Assembly (NCBI RefSeq): GCF_010994095.1
Contig: NZ_WJYO01000005.1
Location: forward strand, 310,001 to 374,000
DNA from: Mumia xiangluensis
Lineage (GTDB): Bacteria; Actinomycetota; Actinomycetes; Propionibacteriales; Nocardioidaceae
Direction: 5' to 3'
Length of the DNA stretch: 64,000 nucleotides
Shown here: positions 25,563 to 33,815 of the stretch, in pieces
How positions within the stretch are numbered: position 1 is the stretch's first letter
Layout: every line of letters starts with the position of its first letter
Program-made: the position numbers and the translations under genes
The notes under the pieces: model-generated
Databases searched by the model: none
What the model saw: only the letters and a program-made list of their open reading frames with translations
Told to the model about the DNA's origin: nothing

Positions 25563-26027
25563 ATGAACCAGACGCTCGCCCTGTACAAGCGCATCTCGGC
25601 CCTGCCACTGGGCGACCGGCTCTTCGGTCTCGCCTTCTCGCTCAAGGCTCCCTACTTCCGTACGGTGCGCCCGCGGGTCCGCGAGATGCGTCCGCACCGG
25701 GCCGAGCTCGTCCTCCCCAAGCGGTGGGGCGTCCAGAACCACATCGGCACCGTGCACGCGATCGCGGTCTGCAACGGCCTCGAGGCCGCGATGGGGCTGC
25801 TCGCCGAGGCGACCGTCCCGAAGGGCTACCGCTGGCTCCCGAAGGGCATGGACGTCGCCTACCTCGCGAAGTCGACCAGCGACCTCGTCTGTGTCGCGGA
25901 GACCACCGAGGCCGACTGGGCCAACGCGCCGGAGGTCGACGTCACGGTCCATGCGACGCGCGACGACGGCACTCGCGTGGTCGAAGGTGTCATCCACCTG
26001 TGGGTCACGCCCGTTCCCAGCCGCTGA
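25563..26027 (+). CDS. DUF4442 hotdog-fold protein (thioesterase-like)
   Basis: This 154-residue single-domain protein matches the DUF4442 branch of the hotdog superfamily. An N-terminal helix region (LYKRISALPLGDRLFGLAFS) is followed by VRPRVREMRPHRAELVLPKR and the hotdog helix NHIGTVHAIAVCNGLEAAMGLL. The segment IGTVHA ... NG.EAA corresponds to the usual active-site helix of acyl-CoA thioesterases. Two closing strands are VTVHATRDDG and GVIHLWVTPV. The likely activity is hydrolysis of an acyl-thioester of unknown chain. It appears to be monocistronic. Confidence 0.75.
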   Translation: MNQTLALYKRISALPLGDRLFGLAFSLKAPYFRTVRPRVREMRPHRAELVLPKRWGVQNHIGTVHAIAVCNGLEAAMGLLAEATVPKGYRWLPKGMDVAYLAKSTSDLVCVAETTEADWANAPEVDVTVHATRDDGTRVVEGVIHLWVTPVPSR

Positions 26028-26030
26028 TCG

Positions 26031-26065
26031 GGGTTTCGACTCGCTTCGCTCGCTCAACCAGCGGA
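26031..26065 (-). repeat. REP-like palindromic element, variant B
   Basis: Read on the minus strand this 35-nt stretch starts CCGCTGGTTGAGCGAGCG and ends AGTCGAAACCCC. It closely resembles the element at 48373-48405 (CCCCGCTGGTCGAGGCGCG...), and both look like one dispersed family with a GGT(C/T)GAG...CGA(A/G)ACC frame. It abuts the 25-bp tandem array. Confidence 0.6.
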
Positions 26066-26257
26066 GGGTACGACGCTTGCCCGCAGCGGAGGGTACGACG
26101 CTTGCCCGCGGCGGAGGGTACGACGCTTGCCCGCGGCGGAGGGTACGACGCTTGCCCGCGGCGGAGGATGCGACGCTTGCCCGCGGCGGAGGATGCGACG
26201 CTCAACCACCGGAGGATGCGACGCTTGCCGCAGCAGAGGATGCGACACTTGCCCGCG
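26061..26257 (+). repeat. 25-bp tandem repeat array (8 units)
   Basis: Units start at 26061, 26086, 26111, 26136, 26161, 26186, 26209 and 26233. The consensus begins GCGGAGG(G/A)T and ends GACGCTTGCCCGCG. Units 1-4 carry GGGTACG, units 5-8 GGATGCG. Units 6 and 7 are shortened (23 and 24 bp), and unit 6 ends CTCAACCA like the REP-like element next to the array. The period is not a multiple of 3, so it is not a protein repeat. The last unit runs into the GTG start at 26257. Confidence 0.85.
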
Positions 26258-26577
26258 TGACCAGCACTGTGCCCGTGACCAGCGACGCCAACGCCTACTG
26301 CACCCTATCCGTACGCCGCGTCGGCGGCAGCCGCGACGTGCACGACTACGCACGGATCCTCGGGGTGCGCGACGGCTTCCTCTTCCTCGAGGACGGCATG
26401 CTCACCGATCGCTCGGGCAACGGCATCCGTACGGCGCAGGTGCACGCGATCCCGCTGGCTGAGATCGCCGCCGTCGACGTGGAGACCCACGCCGACGACG
26501 ACGAGAACAGCGAGACCACCATCGGGCTGGAGTCGGCGGGGATGCTCAACTTCGACGGCAGCGTCTACGTGCGCTGA
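26257..26577 (+). CDS. Hypothetical 106-residue protein
   Basis: No family is recognised. The product starts VTSTVPVTSDANAYCTLSVR and is predicted to be mostly beta-strand, with a repeated strand-turn pattern (FLFLEDGMLTDRSG, VHAIPLAEIAAVDVETH, TTIGLESAGMLNFDGSVYVR) and an acidic loop DDDENSE. The fold could be a small PH-like or Tudor-like barrel, which is a guess. The GTG is the first start after the tandem array. The last array unit supplies GAGG and a GACACT box 7 nt upstream. The frame also runs open back through the array, so an N-terminal extension cannot be ruled out. It converges on the glutamate importer genes. Confidence 0.55.
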   Translation: MTSTVPVTSDANAYCTLSVRRVGGSRDVHDYARILGVRDGFLFLEDGMLTDRSGNGIRTAQVHAIPLAEIAAVDVETHADDDENSETTIGLESAGMLNFDGSVYVR

Positions 26578-26590
26578 GGGAGCGACCGGA

Positions 26591-27484
26591 CTAGTACACG
26601 CCGCCGCCCTGTCCGCTGTGTGTCGTCCGGACACGCTCGGCCGAGATCTCCTCCTCGGTCTCGCCGAGGACACCGACAGCAGTGAGGTTCAACTTGTGCC
26701 CGCCACTGAACTTCTTCTGCGCCCAGCGTGCGAGCACCTCGAGGATCAGGTTCACGACGAGGTAGAGCATCAGCAGCACGAGTGTCGCCGGAAGCTGGTT
26801 CTGGAACGTTAGCCAGATGCTCTTCATCTCCGTGGTGAGTCCCGGGGCGAGGATCGTGTAGCCGAGCGACGTGTCTTTCAGCGCGACGATGCACTGACTG
26901 ATGATCGACGGCAACATGATCTTGACCGCTTGGGGGAGCAGGACCGACGTCATCACCTGGTACTTGCGCATACCGAGTGCGTACGCCGCCTCAGACTGCC
27001 CCTTCGGAAGCGCGTTGATGCCAGCGCGGAAGACCTCGGCGAGCACCGATCCGTTGTAGAGCACGAGGCCGATGACCAGTGACTGGAACGACTTGTCGAG
27101 CTGCAGCCCATTCAGTGTCCAGATGAAGATGATGAGCATCAGCAGCGGCACGGCACGGAAGAACTCGACAACCAGCCAGGACGGCCATCGGATCCACGCA
27201 TGCTCCGAGAGCTTGCCGATGCCGAAGATCACGCCGAAGACAACCGCGCCCGCGATCGCGAAGGCCGCGGCCTTCAAGGTCTCGAGGAGCGCGCGTCCGA
27301 TCAGCTCCATGTAGGTCGGTGTGACGAACGGCTCCCACAGATCGCCCTCCAGCTGGCCGTTCTGGTTCAGCAGCCGGATTGTCCAGAAGATCCCGACGAG
27401 CACCAGCAGCACTGTGACGATGCCGACGATGCGATTGACGAAGCGTGCGCGTGGCCCCGGGTTGTCATACAGGACGGTGCTCAT
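26591..27484 (-). CDS. gluD: Glutamate-type ABC importer permease, second subunit
   Basis: This 297-residue permease of the polar amino-acid (HisM) family has a first span VGIVTVLLVLVGIFWTI. A module follows with LKAAAFAIAGAVVFGVIFG and EFFRAVPLLMLIIFIW, then the EAA loop (EAAYALGMRKYQVMTSVLLPQA) that contacts the ATPase. The C-terminal cytoplasmic tail of about 40 residues (KKFSGGHKLNLTAVGV) is like that of corynebacterial GluD. The ATG overlaps the gluC stop (ATGA). The reading frame extending upstream to 28087 is not real. Confidence 0.88.
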   Translation of the reverse strand: MSTVLYDNPGPRARFVNRIVGIVTVLLVLVGIFWTIRLLNQNGQLEGDLWEPFVTPTYMELIGRALLETLKAAAFAIAGAVVFGVIFGIGKLSEHAWIRWPSWLVVEFFRAVPLLMLIIFIWTLNGLQLDKSFQSLVIGLVLYNGSVLAEVFRAGINALPKGQSEAAYALGMRKYQVMTSVLLPQAVKIMLPSIISQCIVALKDTSLGYTILAPGLTTEMKSIWLTFQNQLPATLVLLMLYLVVNLILEVLARWAQKKFSGGHKLNLTAVGVLGETEEEISAERVRTTHSGQGGGVY

Positions 27485-28134
27485 CGCTCTGCCCTCCAGC
27501 GGCGCTCGAGCATGGCAGCGCCGAACGAGATGAACTCGACGATCACGATGTAGCAGATGGCGATCGCGACGAAGATGATGATGCGGTCGGTGGCGTACTC
27601 GTTGAGTAGCTGCTTCGACCGGAAGGTGAGTTCGAGGCTGCCGAACGCCATCGCGATCGAGGTGTTCTTCGTAAGGGCGATCAAGACGCTTGCCAGCGGC
27701 GGGACCACGTTGCGAAACGCCTGGGGGAGCACGACTTGCGTCATGGTCTGCCCGAACCCGAAGCCGAGCGAGCGGGCCGCTTCGGCCTGCCCTAAGGGGA
27801 TGCCGTTGATTCCCGACCGGAGGCTCTCGGCGACGAAGGCCGCGGTGTAGAGCCCCATGGTGCTGACAGTCTTGATGAAGATGTCGTTGTTGAACGTGAT
27901 CCCGATCTGCGGGAGGCCGAAGAACGTGATCAGCAACAGGACCAGGAGCGGCGAGTTGCGGAAGATCGTCACGTAGACGGCTGCAATGCTTCGCAGCACC
28001 GGCACGGGACTGACGCGGAAGACGGCGATGATCGTGCCGACGATCAAGGCGATCACCGCGCTTGCGGCGAGAAGTCGAAGGGTCCATCCGAATCCAGAGA
28101 GGATGAGGTCCCAGTTCTCGGTCAAGGCATCCAC
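27481..28134 (-). CDS. gluC: Glutamate-type ABC importer permease, first subunit
   Basis: This 217-residue permease is the partner of GluD. It carries SGFGWTLRLLAASAVIALIVG (span 1), IFRNSPLLVLLLITFFGLP, and the EAA motif EAARSLGFGFGQTMTQVVLPQA. The start at 28134 (GTG) is chosen because GAGGAGG (28147-28141) stands 6 nt before it. The in-frame GTG at 28140 would touch the ribosome site. A hairpin separates it from gluB. Confidence 0.88.
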   Translation of the reverse strand: MDALTENWDLILSGFGWTLRLLAASAVIALIVGTIIAVFRVSPVPVLRSIAAVYVTIFRNSPLLVLLLITFFGLPQIGITFNNDIFIKTVSTMGLYTAAFVAESLRSGINGIPLGQAEAARSLGFGFGQTMTQVVLPQAFRNVVPPLASVLIALTKNTSIAMAFGSLELTFRSKQLLNEYATDRIIIFVAIAICYIVIVEFISFGAAMLERRWRAER

Positions 28135-28175
28135 GTGCACCTCCTCACAGGGGTCGTAGTTGAACAGGCCCGTCA

Positions 28176-28205
28176 GACGGGGCCGACCCGTAGGCCGACC
28201 CCGTC
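28176..28205 (-). promoter_or_regulatory. Intercistronic hairpin gluB-gluC
   Basis: The 13-bp arms 28176-28188 and 28193-28205 pair around a 4-nt loop, with two G-U pairs in RNA. The hairpin starts 13 nt after the gluB stop and ends 42 nt before gluC. Such stems often stabilise the binding-protein mRNA or stop part of transcription, giving more binding protein than permease. No U-run follows. Confidence 0.6.
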
Positions 28206-28217
28206 AGTGGTGATGGG

Positions 28218-29132
28218 TCAGGGGCAGGGATCGACCGTCGGCTGGTCCGGCGTGTCGATGCCGGACTTGCCGAGCGTGTCGTCGAATGCGGCCTCCCAGT
28301 CGCCGTCCTCGAACGCGCCCTCGAGCGTGTCGTTGATGAACTCGCAGAGCTCGGCCGAGTCCTTGTTGTAGCCGATGCCGTAGCGCTCCTCGGAGAACGG
28401 ATCGCCCACGACCTTCGTCGTGCCCGGGTCCTGCGCCGCGTAGCCCGCAAGGATCGCGCCGTCGGTGGTGACGGCATCCACCGAGCCGGTCTTGAGCTGA
28501 TCGACGCACTGCGAGTAGGTGTCGAAGCCGGCCGGGGTTGCGCCGTACTTCTCCTCGACGGTGGCGATCGACGTCGAGCCAGTCACCGAGCAGACCTTCT
28601 TGCCCGCGAGGTCGTCCGGGCCGTTGATGTCAGTGTTCGACTCCTGCACGAGCAACTGCTGGCCCGTGACGTAGTAAGGCCCAGCCTGGCCGACAACCTG
28701 GCGACGCTCGTCGGTGATCGAGTACGAGGCGATCACGAAGTCGACGGTGCTGTTCTGGAGGAACGGCTCGCGGTTGTCGGAGATGGTCTCGACCCACTCG
28801 ATCTTGTCGGGTGCGATGCCGAGCTTCGCGGCGAGGATCTGGCCCATGTTCGGGTCGAAGCCCTCGGGAGCGTCCGCCCCGGCGGCCTTGAAGCCGATGC
28901 CAGGCTGATCGAACTTCACGCCGATCTTGACGGTGCCCGCCTCGGCGATCTCCTTCATCCGGGTGCCGTCGTCGAACTCGTCGGCGGCGTTCTCCACGAC
29001 CTCGGGGCTGAAGCCGCCGCCGCCGCCGTCGCCGTCACCGCCGTCGTCGTCGCTGCCCGCATCGCCACATCCGGCGAGCGCGAGGGCTGCCGCCGCGGCG
29101 ACGACAGCGATCTTGGTCCTTCGGATCTTCAT
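28218..29132 (-). CDS. gluB: Glutamate-type ABC importer substrate-binding lipoprotein
   Basis: This periplasmic-binding-protein class lipoprotein (304 residues) captures the amino acid outside the membrane. The signal peptide ends in LALAGC (Cys22). An Asp/Gly-rich linker precedes the SBP_bac_3 domain: VKIGVKFDQPGIGFK, GFDPNMGQILAAKLGI, VDFVIASYSITDERRQVVGQ, GKKVCSVTGSTSIATVE and VDAVTTDGAILAGYAAQ. The Arg in DERR normally binds the alpha-carboxylate. The ATG at 29132 follows GGGAGAAG. An upstream ATG (29153) gives only a short extra tail. Glutamate is inferred from the gluABCD order, and glutamine or aspartate is possible. Confidence 0.88.
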   Translation of the reverse strand: MKIRRTKIAVVAAAAALALAGCGDAGSDDDGGDGDGGGGGFSPEVVENAADEFDDGTRMKEIAEAGTVKIGVKFDQPGIGFKAAGADAPEGFDPNMGQILAAKLGIAPDKIEWVETISDNREPFLQNSTVDFVIASYSITDERRQVVGQAGPYYVTGQQLLVQESNTDINGPDDLAGKKVCSVTGSTSIATVEEKYGATPAGFDTYSQCVDQLKTGSVDAVTTDGAILAGYAAQDPGTTKVVGDPFSEERYGIGYNKDSAELCEFINDTLEGAFEDGDWEAAFDDTLGKSGIDTPDQPTVDPCP

Positions 29133-29227
29133 GACTTCTCCCTTTGCCTTCACGAGCGCCGCGGGTGCGGCTCCGCCATCGGTTTGGATCGGTGCTGCGT
29201 TCGGTGGTGCAGAGGTGGTGCGAGGGG

Positions 29228-30031
<804 letters not shown>

Positions 30032-30038
30032 GTGAAAA

Positions 30039-30044
30039 AACCTA
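30039..30044 (-). promoter_or_regulatory. Leaderless -10 box (TAGGTT) of the gluABCD operon
   Basis: TAGGTT on the minus strand ends 7 nt before the gluA ATG, with an intervening T-run and no ribosome site. A CTGACA-like -35 lies farther up and would belong to another start, if it is used. Confidence 0.45.
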
Positions 30045-30205
30045 AGGGGAACGACACTCCGGTGCTAGCCAGGCACGCACTCGCCCGGGGGTTGTTGTCA
30101 GAACGTGACCGCGCGATTGGTTGCGGCCCAGAAGGCTCCGGTGTCGGTATCGGGCCTCGCTGACCCCGGTGTGTGGGATGTTTCCGGCACCAGAACCGAG
30201 GTTCC

Positions 30206-30228
30206 GCCACAAGCACGGGCTTGGTGGC
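30206..30228 (+). promoter_or_regulatory. Small hairpin upstream of the secreted-protein gene
   Basis: GCCACAAGC (30206-30214) pairs with GCTTGGTGGC (30219-30228) around ACGG with one bulged base. The rest of the 224-nt gap between gluA and this gene shows nothing else I can name. The hairpin could be a 5' leader structure or a remnant terminator. Confidence 0.35.
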
Positions 30229-30255
30229 TCGAACCCCACCCGAATTGGAGGACAC

Positions 30256-30831
30256 GTGGAACGCCACATCTCAGTCCGAATAGCAGTCATGCTGGCAGCG
30301 GTCGTAGGTCTCCTCGCGCTGCCGTTCCGGGCGGAAGCCGCCCCGGCATGGGAGGTCAACTACGCCGTCAAGCAGGATTCGAGCGAAAGCCCAACGTTGG
30401 CGAGATGCGCCTTGGGTTTGAGTGCATGGCACGGGGGCCTCAACGAATGGGAGGCACACGCGACGGCGTGCTTCATCCTTGCTGGTGATTACATGGCCGT
30501 GGCGGACGGTAAGGCCGACGGGCACGCTGTCGTGATGAAATGGGAATTTCGCCCCAGTGAGGGAGCGGCGGTATCGCGCCGAGGGATCTGCATCTATACC
30601 GGCGGCAGCAAGGTCCCCTACAGGACCGGGACCTGTAACAAGGACCTTCCGGAGAAGGGGCTTTTGCGGATCTCAGCAGGAATCCGCATGGTCTCGGGGT
30701 CGGAAAGTCTTTCTGACATGCGCTTCGGGAACCAGGTCTGCCTGGCGCTCAACGGTTCCTCCGCCATTGGATTCAACGGCGAAGGGTGCGACTTGATCTG
30801 GTCCGGCCAGTACCCGTGGCCATGGAGCTGA
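30256..30831 (+). CDS. Small secreted protein of unknown function
   Basis: This 191-residue exported protein has a Sec signal peptide (RIAVMLAAVVGLLALPFRAEA, cleavage after AEA). The mature part of about 165 residues has six cysteines (in ARCALGL, TACFILA, RGICIY, TGTCNK, NQVCLAL, GEGCDLI) that could form three disulfides. I do not recognise the family. The GTG follows TTGGAGG at 5-6 nt. Codon use is clearly more relaxed than in its neighbours (AAA, TTG, GTA, GGA, ATT are common), so base composition is lower in GC. This suggests recent acquisition. Confidence 0.65.
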   Translation: MERHISVRIAVMLAAVVGLLALPFRAEAAPAWEVNYAVKQDSSESPTLARCALGLSAWHGGLNEWEAHATACFILAGDYMAVADGKADGHAVVMKWEFRPSEGAAVSRRGICIYTGGSKVPYRTGTCNKDLPEKGLLRISAGIRMVSGSESLSDMRFGNQVCLALNGSSAIGFNGEGCDLIWSGQYPWPWS

Positions 30832-30955
30832 CGACTCCCGCTGGCCGTCGTCCGCGCGCTTGATTTCGCAGTTGCGCCAGTCATGCTCCTCGGTGATCGG
30901 AGCCTCCTCCGGTCGCCGGGGGGCACGACCTGGCGCACCCCGAGCGTGTCGGCCG

Positions 30956-31432
30956 TCAGACGTGGCCTTGGTCGGTGATCCGCCACGGATCGTCGGGGGA
31001 CGACCGTACGAGGAGGTATCCCCAGTCGTTCGCGCCTTCAGGCATGGACCCGTCGCTCCCGAACGCCCGCCAGTCGAGTGTGAAGGTGACGTCCACCCAG
31101 GCGACCTGGTCCCCGGGGTCGTGGCCCGAGTCTGCCGGAGACTCCAGGGAGTGGTCCTGGATCTCGATGCTGTCCAACGGGGCGACGTCGCCGCACCACG
31201 ACGGCTCACCACCGTCGGCCGTCTCGGTCGCCCACAGCGCGGCTGCGGTGTCGCAGTCCCTAGCGTCGAGCGCGTCGAGGAACGCGGCGACGACCTGCTC
31301 GGGTGTGGCGTCGTCGGGCGGCACGGCGACGTCGGCGGTCTGGCGGCCGGCGAACGCGTAGGTCGCGGCGGCGACGAGGACGAGCGCGATGACGCCGGAA
31401 AGGACCACCGCAGTTCGGCGGATGCGAGGCAC
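30956..31432 (-). CDS. Membrane-anchored NTF2-like hypothetical protein
   Basis: The 158-residue protein has one N-terminal membrane anchor (TAVVLSGVIALVLVAAATYAF) and an extracytoplasmic domain. Its opening DDATPEQVVAAFLDALDARDCDTAAALWATE is typical of small NTF2-like/DUF4878-like domains, and it ends VDVTFTLDWRAFGSD ... YLLVRSSPDDPWRITDQGHV. Two cysteines (RDCDTA, PSWCGD) may be joined. Probably a surface protein; no partner is evident. The GTG start is used, with no clear ribosome site. The 136 nt up to the divergent HAD gene hold no motif I can name. Confidence 0.6.
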   Translation of the reverse strand: MPRIRRTAVVLSGVIALVLVAAATYAFAGRQTADVAVPPDDATPEQVVAAFLDALDARDCDTAAALWATETADGGEPSWCGDVAPLDSIEIQDHSLESPADSGHDPGDQVAWVDVTFTLDWRAFGSDGSMPEGANDWGYLLVRSSPDDPWRITDQGHV

Positions 31433-31568
31433 GACGCATTCTTGCGCAGTCCCGTCGCTCCCGGATGTGGATCACGGCGGGTGGAGGGGAGGCGGCGGTC
31501 GGGGTAGTCGTGAGAACTTGGCAGCGCCGGCCCTGGGGATCGGGTCCGACCGATCGACAGGGGAGTGC

Positions 31569-32264
31569 ATGAGCGAGATCCGTGACATCGACGCGGTGGT
31601 CTTCGACGTCCTCGGGACGCTGGTCGACGAACCCAGCGGCCTCCGTACGGGGATCAGCGAGGCGGTGCCCGAGGCGGACGCGGCGGCCGTCGAGGAGCTG
31701 CTCGGTGTCTGGCAGGACCACGTGGAGCACGCGCAGCAGCGCATCACGGACGGCCTCCGCCCGTACGCGAGCACCGCGATCGTCGACGGTGAGGCAGCTC
31801 GACGTGTGGCCGACCGTGCCGGGCTCACCGACCCTTCGGCCATCGCGCGATTGGCGACAGCGAGTCAGCGCCTGCCCGCGTGGCCCGACTCCGTCGCCGG
31901 CCTCGACCGACTCTCCCGGCACCTCCCCGTGATCGGACTCTCCAACGCGAGCCGTACCGCGCTCCTGCGGCTCAACGCTCACGCGGGACTCCGGTGGCAC
32001 CAGGCGCTGTCCGCCGAGGCGGTCGACGCGTACAAACCCGCCCGAGAGGTCTACCAGCTCGCCATCGACACCGCCGGATGTCCGCCGGAGCGCATCCTCA
32101 TGGTGGCCGCGCACGCCTGGGATCTCAGGGGAGCGCAGGCGACCGGCATGCGTACGGCGTACGTCCGCCGCCCGGTCGGCGACCCGCCGTCCAGCGCGGA
32201 TGTCTTCGACGGGCAGTTCGACGGGCTCGACGGTCTCATCGCCGCGCTCACGACGAGCGAGTGA
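31569..32264 (+). CDS. HAD-superfamily hydrolase (2-haloacid dehalogenase-like)
   Basis: The 231-residue HAD hydrolase has motif [13 protein letters not shown] (nucleophile Asp13), a helical cap, motif [10 protein letters not shown], the lysine in [14 protein letters not shown], and the last motif [22 protein letters not shown]. This LGTL/SNAS/AYKP/AHxWDxxGA set is that of type II haloacid dehalogenases. Motif I has D-V-L instead of D-A-Y, and the second Asp of phosphatases is missing, so dehalogenase chemistry or a related ester hydrolysis is more likely than phosphatase activity. The ATG follows GGGGAG at 7 nt. miaB begins 44 nt downstream. Confidence 0.8.
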   Translation: MSEIRDIDAVVFDVLGTLVDEPSGLRTGISEAVPEADAAAVEELLGVWQDHVEHAQQRITDGLRPYASTAIVDGEAARRVADRAGLTDPSAIARLATASQRLPAWPDSVAGLDRLSRHLPVIGLSNASRTALLRLNAHAGLRWHQALSAEAVDAYKPAREVYQLAIDTAGCPPERILMVAAHAWDLRGAQATGMRTAYVRRPVGDPPSSADVFDGQFDGLDGLIAALTTSE

Positions 32265-32308
32265 CACGGATTCACGCCGTCCAACCCGCCCCGTACCCTG
32301 GGAGGGCT

Positions 32309-33808
32309 ATGACGAAGACGACTGTGCCGAAGACGTACGAAGTGCGCACCTACGGCTGCCAGATGAACGTGCACGACTCCGAGCGCCTGTCGGGCCTGCT
32401 CGAGGACGCCGGCTATGTCGCCGCACCGGCCAAGACCGAGAAGCCCGCCGACGTGGTCGTGTTCAACACGTGCGCCGTCCGCGAGAACGCCGACAACCGC
32501 CTGTACGGCACGCTCGGCCACATCGCCAGCATCAAGCGCGAGAATCCCGGCATGCAGATCGCCGTCGGCGGCTGCCTCGCCCAGAAGGACCGCGACACGA
32601 TCACCAAGCGCGCCCCGTACGTCGACGTCGTCTTCGGCACCCACAACATCGGCTCCCTGCCAGCCCTGCTCGACCGCGCGCGGGTGCAGGAGGAGAGCCA
32701 GGTCGAGATCCTCGAGTCGCTCGAGGTGTTCCCGTCGACCCTCCCGACCAAGCGCGAGTCGGCGTTCGCCGCCTGGGTCTCCATCAGCGTCGGCTGCAAC
32801 AACACCTGCACGTTCTGCATCGTCCCGAGCCTGCGCGGCAAGGAGAAGGACCGCCGCCCCGGCGAGATCCTCGCCGAGATCGAGGCGCTGGTCGCCGAGG
32901 GCGTCGTCGAGGTCACGCTGCTCGGCCAGAACGTCAACTCGTACGGCGTCGAGTTCGGCGACAAGTACGCGTTCGGCAAGCTCCTAAGGGCGTGCGGGGA
33001 GATCGAGGGGCTGGAGCGGGTCCGGTTCACCTCGCCGCACCCGGCCGCGTTCTCCGACGACGTCATCGCCGCCATGGCCGAGACGCCGAACGTGATGCCC
33101 CAGCTGCACATGCCGCTGCAGTCCGGGTCCGATCGCGTGCTGAAGGCGATGCGCCGGTCGTACCGCAAGGACCGCTACCTCGGCATCATCGACCGCGTCC
33201 GCGTCGCGATGCCTGACGCCGCGATCACGACCGACATCATCATCGGCTTCCCCGGCGAGACCGAGGAGGACTTCCTCGAGACGATGGACGTCGTACGCCA
33301 GGCGCGCTTCACGTCGGCGTACACCTTCCAGTACTCACCCCGCCCCGGCACGCCTGCGGCCACGTACGACGAGCAGCTGCCGAAGGCGGTCGTCCAGGAC
33401 CGGTACGACCGCCTGGTCGCGCTCGTCAACCAGATCGCGTGGGACGAGAACCAGGCCCTCGTCGGCTCCACGGTCGAGCTCCTCGTCGCCGACGGCCGCG
33501 GTGGCAAGAAGGACGAGGCCACGCACCGCCTCACCGGACGTGCGCGCGACAACCGCCTCGTGCACTTCGCGCGCCCTGAGGGCATCGACGTCCGCCCCGG
33601 CGACATGGTCACGACCGTGGTCACCACGGCCGCGCCGCACCACCTGATGGCCGACGGCCAGCCGCTCGCGGTCCGGCGTACGCGCGCGGGCGACGCGTGG
33701 GAGGTACGCAACGCCGCGCCCGCGCCGGTCGGGGTGGGGCTCGGCATGCCGAGCGTCGGAGCGCCGGCGCCGCTCCCGGTCACCGACGGGCCCGCCTGCG
33801 CCTGCTGA
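32309..33808 (+). CDS. miaB: tRNA-2-methylthio-N6-isopentenyladenosine37 synthase
   Basis: MiaB (499 residues) methylthiolates i6A37 of tRNAs reading UNN codons, after MiaA has added the isopentenyl group. The UPF0004 domain carries the first cluster cysteines (YGCQMN, NTCAVR, GGCLAQ). The radical-SAM motif is CNNTCTFC in VSIGCNN-type context (here [18 protein letters not shown]), and a C-terminal TRAM domain follows ([15 protein letters not shown]). The last 50 residues are an Ala/Pro-rich tail ending in CAC. The ATG at 32309 follows GGGAGGG. miaA lies 9 kb away on the same strand. Confidence 0.96.
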   Translation: MTKTTVPKTYEVRTYGCQMNVHDSERLSGLLEDAGYVAAPAKTEKPADVVVFNTCAVRENADNRLYGTLGHIASIKRENPGMQIAVGGCLAQKDRDTITKRAPYVDVVFGTHNIGSLPALLDRARVQEESQVEILESLEVFPSTLPTKRESAFAAWVSISVGCNNTCTFCIVPSLRGKEKDRRPGEILAEIEALVAEGVVEVTLLGQNVNSYGVEFGDKYAFGKLLRACGEIEGLERVRFTSPHPAAFSDDVIAAMAETPNVMPQLHMPLQSGSDRVLKAMRRSYRKDRYLGIIDRVRVAMPDAAITTDIIIGFPGETEEDFLETMDVVRQARFTSAYTFQYSPRPGTPAATYDEQLPKAVVQDRYDRLVALVNQIAWDENQALVGSTVELLVADGRGGKKDEATHRLTGRARDNRLVHFARPEGIDVRPGDMVTTVVTTAAPHHLMADGQPLAVRRTRAGDAWEVRNAAPAPVGVGLGMPSVGAPAPLPVTDGPACAC

Positions 33809-33815
33809 GGGGGTG

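Noticed and set aside
25533-26027. Longer start of the DUF4442 gene
   Set aside because: The ATG at 25533 overlaps the previous gene and has no ribosome site, while TAGTGT stands 7 nt before the ATG at 25563.
26061-26257. Possible CRISPR array
   Set aside because: The 25-bp units follow each other without spacers, and no cas gene is present. It is a plain tandem repeat.
30200-30245. tRNA-like T-arm (GGTTCGAGCC on the minus strand)
   Set aside because: No matching acceptor, D- or anticodon arm could be built around it. It is probably chance.
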